Below, one piece after another: positions 16,088-25,596 of a stretch of 64,000 bases of DNA (positions are counted from its first letter, which is position 1; every line of letters starts with the position of its first letter). Origin of the DNA: an uncultured Prevotella sp. (GTDB lineage Bacteria > Bacteroidota > Bacteroidia > Bacteroidales > Bacteroidaceae); NCBI GenBank assembly GCA_946614435.1, contig CAMOGW010000002.1:1-64000 (forward strand), written 5' to 3'. The position numbers and the translations under genes are program-made. The notes under the pieces were generated by a model. It saw only the letters and a list, made by a program, of their open reading frames with translations, was not told the DNA's origin and made no database searches.

Positions 16088-17221
16088 ATGAAAAATATTA
16101 TAATTACCGGTGGTGCTGGCTTTATTGGCTCGCATGTGGTTCGCTTGTTTGTGAACAAGTATCCTAAGTATAAGATAATCAATCTGGATAAACTTACTTA
16201 CGCTGGAAACTTGGCTAATTTGAAGGATATTGAGGATAAGCCTAATTATAAGTTTGTCAAGATGGATATCTGTGACTTTGATGGTGTTTTGAAGTTAATT
16301 CAGGATGAGCAAGTTGATGGTATCATCCATTTGGCAGCAGAGAGTCATGTTGATCGTTCCATCAAAGATCCCTTCACTTTTGCTCAGACCAATGTGATGG
16401 GTACATTGAGCCTTTTGCAGGCTGCAAAGGCCTACTGGGAGAGTCTTCCTGAGAAATATGAGGGTAAACGCTTCTACCACATCAGTACAGATGAGGTATA
16501 TGGTGCCTTACAAATGACACATCCCGAGGGTATTGAGCCTCCTTTCACTACCAAAGCATCAAGCGGCAAGCACCATTTGGCATACGGAGAGAAGTTCTTC
16601 ACTGAGGATTTGAAGTATCAGCCCCATAGCCCTTATAGTGCAGCCAAGGCTTCTTCAGACCACTTTGTGCGAGCTTTCCATGATACCTTTGGTATGCCTA
16701 CCATTGTGACCAATTGCTCTAACAACTATGGTCCTTATCAGTTCCCAGAGAAACTGATCCCATTGTTCATTAACAATATTCGTCATCGCAAACCACTTCC
16801 TGTTTATGGCAAGGGAGAAAATGTACGCGACTGGCTGTATGTCGTTGACCATGCACGCGCTATAGATGTTATTTTCCATGAGGGAAAGATAGCAGAAACC
16901 TATAATATTGGTGGATTCAACGAGTGGAAGAACATAGACATTATCAAGGTTTTGATTAATACCGTTGATAGACTCCTTGGTCGTCCCGAAGGTGCCGACA
17001 TGGACTTGATTACTTATGTAACAGACCGTGCAGGCCACGATTTGCGTTATGCTATTGACAGTACAAAACTCCAGAAGGAGCTTGGTTGGGAACCAAGCCT
17101 CCAGTTTGAGGAAGGTATTGAGAAGACCGTCAAGTGGTACTTGGATAATCAGGAGTGGTTAGATAATGTAACTAGTGGTGATTATCAGAAATATTATTCG
17201 AAAATGTACAATAATCACTAG
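16088..17221 (+). CDS. rfbB: dTDP-glucose 4,6-dehydratase
   Basis: A 377-residue short-chain dehydrogenase-like enzyme converting dTDP-glucose to dTDP-4-keto-6-deoxyglucose, the branch point for rhamnose and 4-aminosugars. It has GGAGFIGSHV at residues 8-17, the active-site STDEVYG and the SPYSAAKASSDHFV Tyr-x3-Lys motif, and the VRDWLYVVDHARAI motif. It is slightly longer than the E. coli enzyme. Five bases separate it from the flippase gene. Confidence 0.95.
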   Translation: MKNIIITGGAGFIGSHVVRLFVNKYPKYKIINLDKLTYAGNLANLKDIEDKPNYKFVKMDICDFDGVLKLIQDEQVDGIIHLAAESHVDRSIKDPFTFAQTNVMGTLSLLQAAKAYWESLPEKYEGKRFYHISTDEVYGALQMTHPEGIEPPFTTKASSGKHHLAYGEKFFTEDLKYQPHSPYSAAKASSDHFVRAFHDTFGMPTIVTNCSNNYGPYQFPEKLIPLFINNIRHRKPLPVYGKGENVRDWLYVVDHARAIDVIFHEGKIAETYNIGGFNEWKNIDIIKVLINTVDRLLGRPEGADMDLITYVTDRAGHDLRYAIDSTKLQKELGWEPSLQFEEGIEKTVKWYLDNQEWLDNVTSGDYQKYYSKMYNNH

Positions 17222-17226
17222 TAAAA

Positions 17227-18678
17227 ATGGCTGAATCTTTGAAGTCGAAGACAGCTCATGGAGTAGCATGGAGTGCTATCGGTTATATATTACGCCATTG
17301 TATCTCCTTTTTTATAAGTATTATTCTAGCACGGCTACTATCACCAGAAGAGTATGGCCTTATTGGCATCCTTCTAATATTTGAAGCTTTTTTAAATGCA
17401 ATTGTAGATAGTGGATTTACAAGTGCTTTAATACGAAGAAAAGATGTAACAGATACTGATTATAGCACAGTTTTTTATGCCAATCTCTTCCTGTCTTTTT
17501 TGATGGCAGGTTTGTTGTTTTATAGTGCAGAACCAATATCTGTTTTCTTCAGTGAGACAGAGTTGCTGCCTTTGACACGTGTAATTTCATTTGTTATTAT
17601 AATAAATGCATTATGTCTTGTCCAGAGAGTCCGCCTGACAAAAATAATAGATTTTAAAACCCAAACAAAAGTAACTATAATATCTACAATCATAAGTGGA
17701 ATAATAGGTATTGTAATGGCTTACAGCGGTTATGGGGTATGGGCGCTTGTTGGACAGCATATATCTGCACAGGTAGTAACAACAATACTGTATTGGTTTT
17801 ATAATAAATGGATTCCTCGAATCTGTTTCTCAAAAGTAAGTTTTCTTGAGATGTGGTCCTTTGGATGGAAAATCTTGATTAGTAAACTTATTGACACATC
17901 ATGGGAACAGGCTTATCAAGTTATTATAGGTAAGTGTTATACGGCGCATTCCTTAGGATTATTTACTCGTGCAAAACAGTTTTGTGATTTGTTTTCTTCT
18001 AACCTTACAGTTGTTGTACAAAGAGTTAGCTATCCTGTATTAAGTAATATTCAGGATGATAAACAGCGATTGAAGTCTGTTTACAAAAAAATAATTCGTA
18101 CGATGATGCTTGTTACTTTTGCGATAATGCTGGGGATGGCAGCATCAGCAAAGTCTATGATTCTATTTTTAGTAGGTGAAAAATGGATAGATTGTGTACC
18201 AATGCTACAGATTATATGTACATATGCTATGTTTTATCCTTTACATGCGATTAATTTGAATATGTTACAAGTACAAGGACGTAGTGACCTTTTTCTAAAA
18301 TTAGAAATATTAAAAAAAATAATAGCAGTTGCTCCCTTGCTTCTAGGTATTTTTGTTGGAATCTATTGGATGCTAATAGGTAGCTTTTTTTCAAATATCG
18401 CAGCATATTATTTAAACTCGTACTATTCAGGGAATATATTAGACTATGGAATAAAGGAACAAATAAAAGATATTTTACCATCTCTATGTATTGCTGTTAT
18501 TATGGCAATTGTCGTGTTCGCAGTAGGTTTTTTGCCGTTAACATATTATTTTCTTTTTCCATTACAGGTTGTTGTTGGCATAATAATCTTTGTTATAATC
18601 TGCGAAAATAGAAAAGTACTTGAATACTTTGAAATTAAACGTATGGCTATGTCCGCTATAAAAAAGAATTTTAATTAA
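17227..18678 (+). CDS. Wzx-type oligosaccharide flippase
   Basis: A 483-residue integral membrane protein with about 12-14 helices, of the MOP exporter/polysaccharide synthesis family (KTAHGVAWSAIGYILRH at the start, LARLLSPEEYGLIGILLIFEAF after the first helix). It would flip undecaprenyl-linked repeat units to the periplasm. Codons are strongly AT-rich compared with the rfb genes, as in most exchangeable Wzx genes. The Wzy polymerase lies 3 kb downstream, so assembly is Wzx/Wzy-dependent. Confidence 0.9.
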   Translation: MAESLKSKTAHGVAWSAIGYILRHCISFFISIILARLLSPEEYGLIGILLIFEAFLNAIVDSGFTSALIRRKDVTDTDYSTVFYANLFLSFLMAGLLFYSAEPISVFFSETELLPLTRVISFVIIINALCLVQRVRLTKIIDFKTQTKVTIISTIISGIIGIVMAYSGYGVWALVGQHISAQVVTTILYWFYNKWIPRICFSKVSFLEMWSFGWKILISKLIDTSWEQAYQVIIGKCYTAHSLGLFTRAKQFCDLFSSNLTVVVQRVSYPVLSNIQDDKQRLKSVYKKIIRTMMLVTFAIMLGMAASAKSMILFLVGEKWIDCVPMLQIICTYAMFYPLHAINLNMLQVQGRSDLFLKLEILKKIIAVAPLLLGIFVGIYWMLIGSFFSNIAAYYLNSYYSGNILDYGIKEQIKDILPSLCIAVIMAIVVFAVGFLPLTYYFLFPLQVVVGIIIFVIICENRKVLEYFEIKRMAMSAIKKNFN

Positions 18679-18690
18679 AATCACTTAATA

Positions 18691-19839
18691 ATGCAAAACA
18701 AACAGATAACAGTAACATCTCCGTTACTACCAAAACTTGAAGATTTCAATGAACTTCTTAAAGAAATATGGACGAGTAAGTGGATAACCAATATGGGGCA
18801 GTTCCATAATCAGTTGGAAAAGGCTCTTGCTGAATATCTGCATGTACCATACGTATGTCTTTTTACCAATGGTACTTTGCCTTTAATGACGGCATTGCAG
18901 GCACTGCGTATTACAGGCGAAGTAATTACCACTCCTTATAGTTTTGTGGCCACTACACATAGCATTTGGTGGAATGGCTGCAAACCGGTATTTGTAGACA
19001 TTGACCCTGCAACGGGAAATATGGATCCAAATAGGATTGAGGCTGCAATCACCCCTGCAACTACTTGTATCATGCCTGTTCATTGCTATGGCAAGCCATG
19101 TGATACAAAGCGTATTCAGGAGATTGCAGATAAATATGGTTTAAGGGTGATATATGATGCAGCTCATGCCTTTGGCGTAGAAGTCCCTGCAGACCAATAC
19201 GGCTTGGAGGCTTACGATGATAAGGGGCTTGCTGGTATTATGAATGCTGGCGATATGAGTACATTGAGTTTCCATGCTACAAAGGTATATAACACCATCG
19301 AAGGTGGAGCATTGGTGGTTCACGATGAAAAGACAAAGAAGCGAATTGATAATTTGAAGAACTTCGGAATTACAGATGAAGTGACTGTTGTTGCTCCTGG
19401 TATTAATGGTAAGATGGATGAAATGCGTTCCGCATACGGCCTCCTGAACTTAGAACAAGTTGATGAGGCAATCGAAAAACGCCATCAAGTAGCTCAGAAG
19501 TATCGCGAGGCTTTAAAGAGCATTCCCGGCATTCGTTTCTTTGAAGATATATCAGGAGTACGCAATAATTATAGCTACTTCCCTGTATTCATCAATGCAG
19601 AGAAATATGGAGCTACTCGTGATGAGCTATACTTCAAGATGAAAGAACAGAATGTATTGGGTCGCCGCTATTTCTATCCACTTATCAGTGAATTTAGTAC
19701 ATATCGCGGCTTGTCAAGTGCAACACCGGAGAATCTTCCTGTTGCAACAAAAATAGCCAACGAAGTTATCTGTCTGCCCATGCATCATGAATTAAAAGAC
19801 GACGATATAGCACGCATTTTAAATTGTATAAAGAAATGA
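18691..19839 (+). CDS. DegT/DnrJ-family sugar 4-aminotransferase
   Basis: A 382-residue PLP enzyme. It has FTNGTLPLMTALQAL, PYSFVATTHSIWWNGCKPVFVDID, the substrate-side AAHAF, and the PLP-binding Lys in SFHATKVYNTIEGGAL. With rfbA/rfbB upstream and an acyltransferase overlapping downstream, the likely product is a dTDP-4-amino-4,6-dideoxyhexose (VioA-type) or a 3-amino equivalent (FdtB/QdtB-type); no isomerase is present, favouring the 4-amino sugar. The stop overlaps the next start (ATGA). Confidence 0.85.
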   Translation: MQNKQITVTSPLLPKLEDFNELLKEIWTSKWITNMGQFHNQLEKALAEYLHVPYVCLFTNGTLPLMTALQALRITGEVITTPYSFVATTHSIWWNGCKPVFVDIDPATGNMDPNRIEAAITPATTCIMPVHCYGKPCDTKRIQEIADKYGLRVIYDAAHAFGVEVPADQYGLEAYDDKGLAGIMNAGDMSTLSFHATKVYNTIEGGALVVHDEKTKKRIDNLKNFGITDEVTVVAPGINGKMDEMRSAYGLLNLEQVDEAIEKRHQVAQKYREALKSIPGIRFFEDISGVRNNYSYFPVFINAEKYGATRDELYFKMKEQNVLGRRYFYPLISEFSTYRGLSSATPENLPVATKIANEVICLPMHHELKDDDIARILNCIKK

Positions 19840-20480
19840 AAGAATTATACGCTTTAGGAGTTGGCCATAGTACGCCTTTGTTTGTCGAGATAGCTGAAGC
19901 GTGCGGTTATCATGTTGTAGGACTTTTTCATTATAATGATGAAAGGACAAATGAAGAAGATCATGGTTGTAGAATACTAGGGTCATTCGAGGATTTGCTG
20001 AATAGTGATGTAAGGAATAAAGAATTTCTCCTAACCATGGGAGATAACGAAATACGAAAAAATATTTTTAAAAAAATTAAAGACAAAGGTGGATTGTTTC
20101 CAACCATAATTCATCCTACTGCCGTAATATCAAAACATTCCAATATCAGCAAAGATGGGGTGGTGATTGGGCCATTTGTTGATATACAGACAGATGTGAT
20201 TATTGGAAATAACACCATGATATGGAGCGGAGCTGTTGTTTGTCATAACACCTCAATTGGGAATCATTGCTTTGTTGGGCCTAAAGCATTAGTTGGTGCA
20301 TACACAAAAGTTTCCGACAATGTCTACTTTGGACAAGGGGCTTTAAGCATTTCTGGTAAAGTCTCAGAAATAGGGGAAAAAGTTCTTATTGGAGCTCGAA
20401 GTTTGGTATGCAAGTCAATCCCAGAAAATGTAGTAGTCTACGGCACACCAGCTACGATTATTAGAAAAAGGTTCCAATAA
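19836..20480 (+). CDS. PglD/NeuD-type sugar N-acyltransferase
   Basis: A 214-residue enzyme with an N-terminal Rossmann-like subdomain (ALGVGHSTPLFVEIAEACGYHV) and a C-terminal left-handed beta-helix of hexapeptide repeats (VVIGPFVDIQTDVIIGNNTMIWSG and onward, ending VYGTPATIIRKRF). It probably acetylates the aminosugar made by the previous gene, as in VioB or PglD. The ATG at 19836, overlapping the upstream TGA, is chosen over an earlier in-frame start at 19824. No acyl-donor specificity can be read from sequence. Confidence 0.8.
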   Translation: MKELYALGVGHSTPLFVEIAEACGYHVVGLFHYNDERTNEEDHGCRILGSFEDLLNSDVRNKEFLLTMGDNEIRKNIFKKIKDKGGLFPTIIHPTAVISKHSNISKDGVVIGPFVDIQTDVIIGNNTMIWSGAVVCHNTSIGNHCFVGPKALVGAYTKVSDNVYFGQGALSISGKVSEIGEKVLIGARSLVCKSIPENVVVYGTPATIIRKRFQ

Positions 20481-20494
20481 ACAAGTGTCATCCA

Positions 20495-21709
20495 ATGAAA
20501 ACGTACTTGTTTTTAGCTCATACAATAGGAGGTTTGACGGGAAGTGCTACCTATGTCCGGAATAAAATGGATTGGTTGCGAGACCATGGATGGAATGTCG
20601 TAGCATTCGACGGAACGGGTGACAAAAACTCTCAAATTGTAATAGAAGCATTTCTTCCGTTTGAACAAAATAGAATAAAAGAATTATTCTATCCCCCCTC
20701 AATGTTTTGCAAATTGAAAAGGGATTGTATTATAAATAGAATAATAAGCCAATTACCAGAATGTAATGGGATTGTAATAGAATCCAATAACCCAATCATG
20801 GCTTTGTGGGGTGAATTGCTTTCAAGTGTACTTGATGCTAAACATATAATATATTTGCTAGGGGAACATGAAGTGATTTCTTCAGAAAAACAGTACGATT
20901 TTTATAAATATAAGTGCCAGAATGACGAGTTGTTTTGTATAGCACCTAAGGTGGTCTCTTCGCTTTTTGAAAAGTTTAACTCAAATATTGAAGCAGATCG
21001 CTATTATTGGGACGCCTCAAATAGTGCTCCTGTTGATAACATAGTTTGTCCAGAGTTAGATATTATAGAACCTGCTCATTATAATATTGGTTATTTTGGC
21101 CGAATAAAACCGTATACAGATGAAGTTGTTCGGAACATCGCTGTCTTTTCAAAGCATCACTCCCAACAAACTGTGAATGTGGTTTTCTTAGGCGTAGACG
21201 AACTTACTTCGTCTCAGTCTGCGACACTCAATTTGTCAAATGTAAATTATTACCTAATAAAATCACAGTCAATCATTCCTCAGAAATTCTTTCAGCTCTG
21301 TGATGTAATCATAGGAAATGCTGCTTGTGCACGTATCGCTTTTCAAGCAGGATCGAAGGTTATATCTATGAACACTAAAACAAATAGACCATTAGGATTG
21401 CTGGGCTATACGACAGATCAAATCTCTTTTGAGTCAGAGAGGTATAAGGATGGTAGAGAACTTAATACTATTTTGGAAGATGTTTTAATTGCAAATGTTT
21501 CAAGATATGAACATCCAATTATCCCTGTGCTAAAGGATGAACGGGGATATTCATGGCAAGAGAAATATGCTGAAAAGAAAAGAACAGAGCCATATAAGAA
21601 TGTCTTGCAAATAATGAGACCCAATAGTTATCGTGGATTAATTAGATATATACTACTTAACATAGGCTTTGTAGGACTAATGTCAAAAAAAAGATATATA
21701 ATGAAATGA
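20495..21709 (+). CDS. Glycosyltransferase (GT-B-like)
   Basis: A 404-residue protein with a GT-B-like layout: N-terminal half starting FLAHTIGGLTGSATYVRNKMDWLRDHGWNVVAFDG and a second Rossmann-like half beginning NIGYFGRIKPYTDEVVRN. The usual E-x7-E motif of GT4 is not obvious, so the family is uncertain. It sits between the aminosugar genes and the polymerase and shares an ATGA overlap with Wzy, consistent with transfer of a sugar of the repeat unit. Confidence 0.65.
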   Translation: MKTYLFLAHTIGGLTGSATYVRNKMDWLRDHGWNVVAFDGTGDKNSQIVIEAFLPFEQNRIKELFYPPSMFCKLKRDCIINRIISQLPECNGIVIESNNPIMALWGELLSSVLDAKHIIYLLGEHEVISSEKQYDFYKYKCQNDELFCIAPKVVSSLFEKFNSNIEADRYYWDASNSAPVDNIVCPELDIIEPAHYNIGYFGRIKPYTDEVVRNIAVFSKHHSQQTVNVVFLGVDELTSSQSATLNLSNVNYYLIKSQSIIPQKFFQLCDVIIGNAACARIAFQAGSKVISMNTKTNRPLGLLGYTTDQISFESERYKDGRELNTILEDVLIANVSRYEHPIIPVLKDERGYSWQEKYAEKKRTEPYKNVLQIMRPNSYRGLIRYILLNIGFVGLMSKKRYIMK

Positions 21710-22932
21710 CGATACTTATATTATACACAGTTTTCTTCCTGATAATGATTTGGTTGACACTTGGTAAGAAACAGAACGTTACTTACCGTGTTATACTTTA
21801 CTACTTTCTTTTGGGTAGCTTGTGTGCATGGTACATAAGGTTTCGACCTAACCTTGAGTATATGGATATACCACTAAGTGTTGAGGCTATATTATATCAT
21901 TGTTTAATGTTATGCATGTTGATCTATCCTTTTAAGAAGTTCAAGAGATTTGAGAATGTGACTTTTAATTCGCCTGACACTGCTATTCTTAACTGCTTGA
22001 TAGCATTTGTCGTTCCAATTAGTTTGTTATATATATATATAAGTATTGCCGCTACTGATTTACGTATGATCTTGGTGGATGTTCAATCAATGCGACAGAA
22101 TTTGATTGATACTGCTGGTGAAAGTGGAACTTTGCATACATACCTTCGTGCATTTGGCAATTCTTTTCATGGCTTGGCTCTTAGTATTGCTTTCTATTAC
22201 ATTATAAAGAAGCCAAGCAATACTTTTCTAATTTATCTTTTACTTTTATGTAGTCTGTCACCAGTTATACATAGTTTAAATTTCGCGGCTCGTGAATATG
22301 TGGCAAAGTATTTCTTTGTATTCTTTATGTTATGTCTTTTGTTTAAACAAAGGATAGATAGTGGCTGGAAAAAGAAGCTAATGAGGTTTGTTTTGGTTGG
22401 TGTTGTTTTAGGCGCATTCTTCTTTATTATTGTTACAATCATTCGTTTTACTAATGGTGCTCGATATAGTAATCCTGTAGATAGTATATTCGCATATTTA
22501 GGACAAGGTTACTGTAATTTTTCACAACGTTATTTAGACTTTCCTGACGGGGCGACAGGTGGACGAATCCATTTTACATTGTTTTCCAATGGCTCGGCAT
22601 TGACATCATTTAATCTAAATCAAGAAATCCGATCAGACTATTACTTAAATACTTTTGCTACAACAGTCGGCTCATGGGTAATAGATATAGGAATATGGTT
22701 TACAACTATAGCTGTGTTGGTTCATTTCCTACTGTTTAAGTTGATAGGAAGGCTACAACTGAATATTTTTACACTTTATTATGTAATCTACGCTTATGAA
22801 TTTATTTTTTCTTGTTTATTCTTTTATAATGATACAATAGGAAAACAAAGAATGGAAACAATTCTATTCGTTATCCTTTTGGATATTTTAAATAGGTGGT
22901 TCCAAGGTAAGAACAATGCGTACAAGATTTAG
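21706..22932 (+). CDS. Wzy-type O-antigen/capsule polymerase
   Basis: A 408-residue membrane protein with about ten helices and a large periplasmic loop near residues 260-310 (YLGQGYCNFSQRYLDFPDGATGG), the typical Wzy layout. It would polymerise lipid-linked repeat units in the periplasm. Sequence conservation in this family is very low, so the assignment rests on topology and place in the locus. It starts within the previous stop codon. About 190 non-coding bases follow. Confidence 0.7.
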   Translation: MTILILYTVFFLIMIWLTLGKKQNVTYRVILYYFLLGSLCAWYIRFRPNLEYMDIPLSVEAILYHCLMLCMLIYPFKKFKRFENVTFNSPDTAILNCLIAFVVPISLLYIYISIAATDLRMILVDVQSMRQNLIDTAGESGTLHTYLRAFGNSFHGLALSIAFYYIIKKPSNTFLIYLLLLCSLSPVIHSLNFAAREYVAKYFFVFFMLCLLFKQRIDSGWKKKLMRFVLVGVVLGAFFFIIVTIIRFTNGARYSNPVDSIFAYLGQGYCNFSQRYLDFPDGATGGRIHFTLFSNGSALTSFNLNQEIRSDYYLNTFATTVGSWVIDIGIWFTTIAVLVHFLLFKLIGRLQLNIFTLYYVIYAYEFIFSCLFFYNDTIGKQRMETILFVILLDILNRWFQGKNNAYKI

Positions 22933-23126
22933 ATGCCTTATGTCTTTAACAAAACTTCAATCAGGATGTACAATTGACCAATTCGAACTTTATACCTAGC
23001 AGTATCGAAGCATAGGCTTATGCCACCTTCATTACGTACAAGAAAATGGTTGAATGAAATCTTTATTCCTTGCGTGGTACACCGAGGCAATCTTTTGTGT
23101 TTGGTAAAACAGTATAATAAGTTATT

Positions 23127-24050
23127 ATGAATAAATTATTGAAAATTTTTAAAGAGCTTATGTCGCCTAAGCACTTTGCTTGGAAAATTCAAGGCGTCCT
23201 ATTGGAAACTTTTGCCCCTTTCATTAGTGATCGTCTATTTTTAAAAATGAAATGGAAACGTTCAATGAAATATACGTTAAATTTGGATAATCCAGTTACT
23301 TTTAATGAGAAGTTGCAATGGTTGAAGTTAAATGACCGTCGACCTGAATATACGCAGATGGTTGATAAAGTAGAAGCGAAGAAATATGCAGAAAGGCTTA
23401 TTGGACGGGAGCATATCATTCCAACATTGGCAGTTTACAACAAAGTTGAGGACATTGATTTCAGCACACTTCCCAAACAGTTTGTTTTGAAGTGCACTCA
23501 TGATAGCGGTGGCATAGTTATATGTAAGAATAAGGATATGCTTGATAAGGATACTGCAATTAAGAAACTTCGAAAGGGCATTAAGCAAAATTTTTATTAT
23601 CAGAATCGTGAATGGCCTTATAAAGATGTAAAGCCTCGGATTATTGCTGAGCAATATATGACTGATAATGGTAATGAATTGCAAGACTATAAAATTTATT
23701 GTTTTAATGGAGTTCCAAAAGTTATTCTTGTGTGTAAAAACAGATTCAAAGAAACAGGTCTTTCTGAGGACTTCTTTTCATTGTCTTGGGAACACTTGGA
23801 TGTTACTCGCCCTTTCCATCCCAATAGTGATGAGGGTATTCACAGACCAGCAGAATTGGATGAGATTCTGAGATTGTCTAAGAAACTTTCAGTAGGGAAG
23901 ACTTTTGTAAGAACTGATTTCTATATTATTAATCATGAAGTTTATTTTGGCGAAATCACTTTTTATCCAGCTTCTGGCTTAGTCCCATTCTGTCCAGAAA
24001 CATTTGACGAATTGCTTGGTTCTTGGATAAAACTTCCTGTGGGGGGGTAA
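23127..24050 (+). CDS. TupA-like ATP-grasp protein, polysaccharide locus
   Basis: A 307-residue protein of the ATP-grasp TupA-like family common in polysaccharide clusters: VTFNEKLQWLKLNDRRPEYTQMVDK, KQFVLKCTHDSGG, RIIAEQYM, DYKIYCFNGVPKVILV, VRTDFYIINHEVYFGEITFYPASG. These are thought to ligate or modify glycan components; the reaction here is unknown. It ends at a seven-G run (24041-24047): with one G fewer the frame would continue through to the next ORF (see finding). Full length for a single unit. Confidence 0.8.
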   Translation: MNKLLKIFKELMSPKHFAWKIQGVLLETFAPFISDRLFLKMKWKRSMKYTLNLDNPVTFNEKLQWLKLNDRRPEYTQMVDKVEAKKYAERLIGREHIIPTLAVYNKVEDIDFSTLPKQFVLKCTHDSGGIVICKNKDMLDKDTAIKKLRKGIKQNFYYQNREWPYKDVKPRIIAEQYMTDNGNELQDYKIYCFNGVPKVILVCKNRFKETGLSEDFFSLSWEHLDVTRPFHPNSDEGIHRPAELDEILRLSKKLSVGKTFVRTDFYIINHEVYFGEITFYPASGLVPFCPETFDELLGSWIKLPVGG

Positions 24051-24513
24051 GATCTTAGTTTACAAAAGTGGTTTTTATTTCCTTTTTGATAGCCGAGATT
24101 TTAGTTTAGATGAGGAAGAATTGAAAGATTATAAATTCTTTTGTTTTAACGGTGTACCAAAATTACTTTTTGTAGCGACGGATAGAGGAAATCCAAATGT
24201 AGAAACAAAGTTTGATTTCTATGATATGAACTGGCAGCATTTGCCTATTAAAAATGGGCATCCTAATGCTTCGAAAACGATACAAAAGCCAAGAGGATTT
24301 GAAGAAATGAAAAGATTGGCCTCAATATTAGCAAAGAACATACCTCATGTGCGAGTGGATTTCTACGACATTAACGGTCATGTTTATTTTGGAGAACTGA
24401 CTTTTTACCATTGGAGTGGAATGGTACCTTTTGTTCCCAATGAATGGGATTATAAATTTGGAAGTTTGATAGATTTGTCATCAGTTAAAGATAGAAATGA
24501 TAAAAATGCCTAA
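24051..24513 (+). pseudogene. Second TupA-like ATP-grasp unit, C-terminal half
   Basis: The open frame from about 24049 contains DYKFFCFNGVPKLLFVATDRG, VRVDFYDINGHVYFGELTFYHWSGMVPFVP, the C-terminal half of the same family as the preceding gene. The N-terminal half is missing: only GKILVYKSGFYFLFDSR lies upstream. A TTG at 24121 is the earliest usable start in frame. The frame is open from the G-run of the previous gene, in the -1 register, so it is either a decayed duplicate or part of a phase-variable fusion. It overlaps the next gene start by 17 bases. Confidence 0.7.
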
Positions 24514-25594
24514 ATTGTTAATAGTTTCAGACCATATCGGACAGGATGGAACTGGTCGTTTCTTGACATATCTTGCGAATTCTTTAACGGAATCAAAAAA
24601 AATAAAAGTTTCTTTGATGCTGTTCCATGAAGAAAAGTCCACTTTTAATAACTTTCTTAATCCTAATGTAGATGTCATACGTTTGGCAATGAAAGGACGT
24701 ATACAAATGTCTATATTGTTTATATTAAGAGAAATAATAAAGCAGAAGCCCGATTATTGCCTGTTTGGATATACTCAATTATTGTTATTGGGATATCTAA
24801 CTCCATTACTTAACAAAAGCGGTATTAAAGTATTATTCCGTGACACTATTATCCCCAGCTTATTTCATAGAAATGATAGTAGAGTAAAATTGTTCTTCAA
24901 CAGAAAAGCTTATCATTGTTTCAACCAAATCATCGCTCAATCAGATGATATGAAAAATGATTTGGTTAATAACTGGGGGTGTTGTGAGAAGAAGGTCCTG
25001 AAAATCAATAATCCTGTTGATATTTCTGCAGTCCAGCAAAGGGCAAGAGGTAAAGAACCTGAAGAACTGTTAAATAAAACAACTTTTACGTTTGTCGCTG
25101 CGGGGCGACTTACATATCAAAAGGGTTATGATATTATCATACAAAGAATGGCAGAATTAAGACCTGCTATTCCTTTTAGATTGTATATCTTAGGAAAAGG
25201 TGAGGATAGAGAAAAGCTGTATGGATTGATAGATTATTACGGATTACATGATTATATAAAATTATTGGGTTTTAGAAGTAACGTCCCTCTTTATATAAAG
25301 CATTCAGATGCTTTACTACTTAGTTCTCGGTATGAAGGATTTCCTAACATCGTATTGGAATCTTTGGCCTTAGGAAAACCTGTTTTTACAAATAACTGTC
25401 CTGGTGGTATTAATGAAATAATTAAAGACGGGATAAATGGTGTTTCCTGTGATTTTAGTAAACATGATGATTTTGTATCAGGTCTTAAACGTTTTATTAA
25501 TGGAAAATACGATGAGACTTTAATTATGGAGGATACAAAGAAAAGGTTTTCATTAAATACCATCATGTTGCATTACGAAAATATTTTTTCTTAA
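24497..25594 (+). CDS. GT4-family glycosyltransferase
   Basis: A 365-residue retaining GT-B glycosyltransferase. Features: N-terminal SDHIGQDGTGRFLTYLANSL, the inter-domain FVAAGRLTYQKGYDIIIQ, LYILGKGEDREKLYGLI, and the E-x7-E motif in EGFPNIVLESLALGKP. It would transfer a sugar from an activated donor to the lipid-linked repeat unit at the cytoplasmic face. Start is ATG at 24497 or 24506. It overlaps the upstream TupA-like remnant by 17 bases. Confidence 0.85.
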   Translation: MIKMPKLLIVSDHIGQDGTGRFLTYLANSLTESKKIKVSLMLFHEEKSTFNNFLNPNVDVIRLAMKGRIQMSILFILREIIKQKPDYCLFGYTQLLLLGYLTPLLNKSGIKVLFRDTIIPSLFHRNDSRVKLFFNRKAYHCFNQIIAQSDDMKNDLVNNWGCCEKKVLKINNPVDISAVQQRARGKEPEELLNKTTFTFVAAGRLTYQKGYDIIIQRMAELRPAIPFRLYILGKGEDREKLYGLIDYYGLHDYIKLLGFRSNVPLYIKHSDALLLSSRYEGFPNIVLESLALGKPVFTNNCPGGINEIIKDGINGVSCDFSKHDDFVSGLKRFINGKYDETLIMEDTKKRFSLNTIMLHYENIFS

Positions 25595-25596
25595 TA

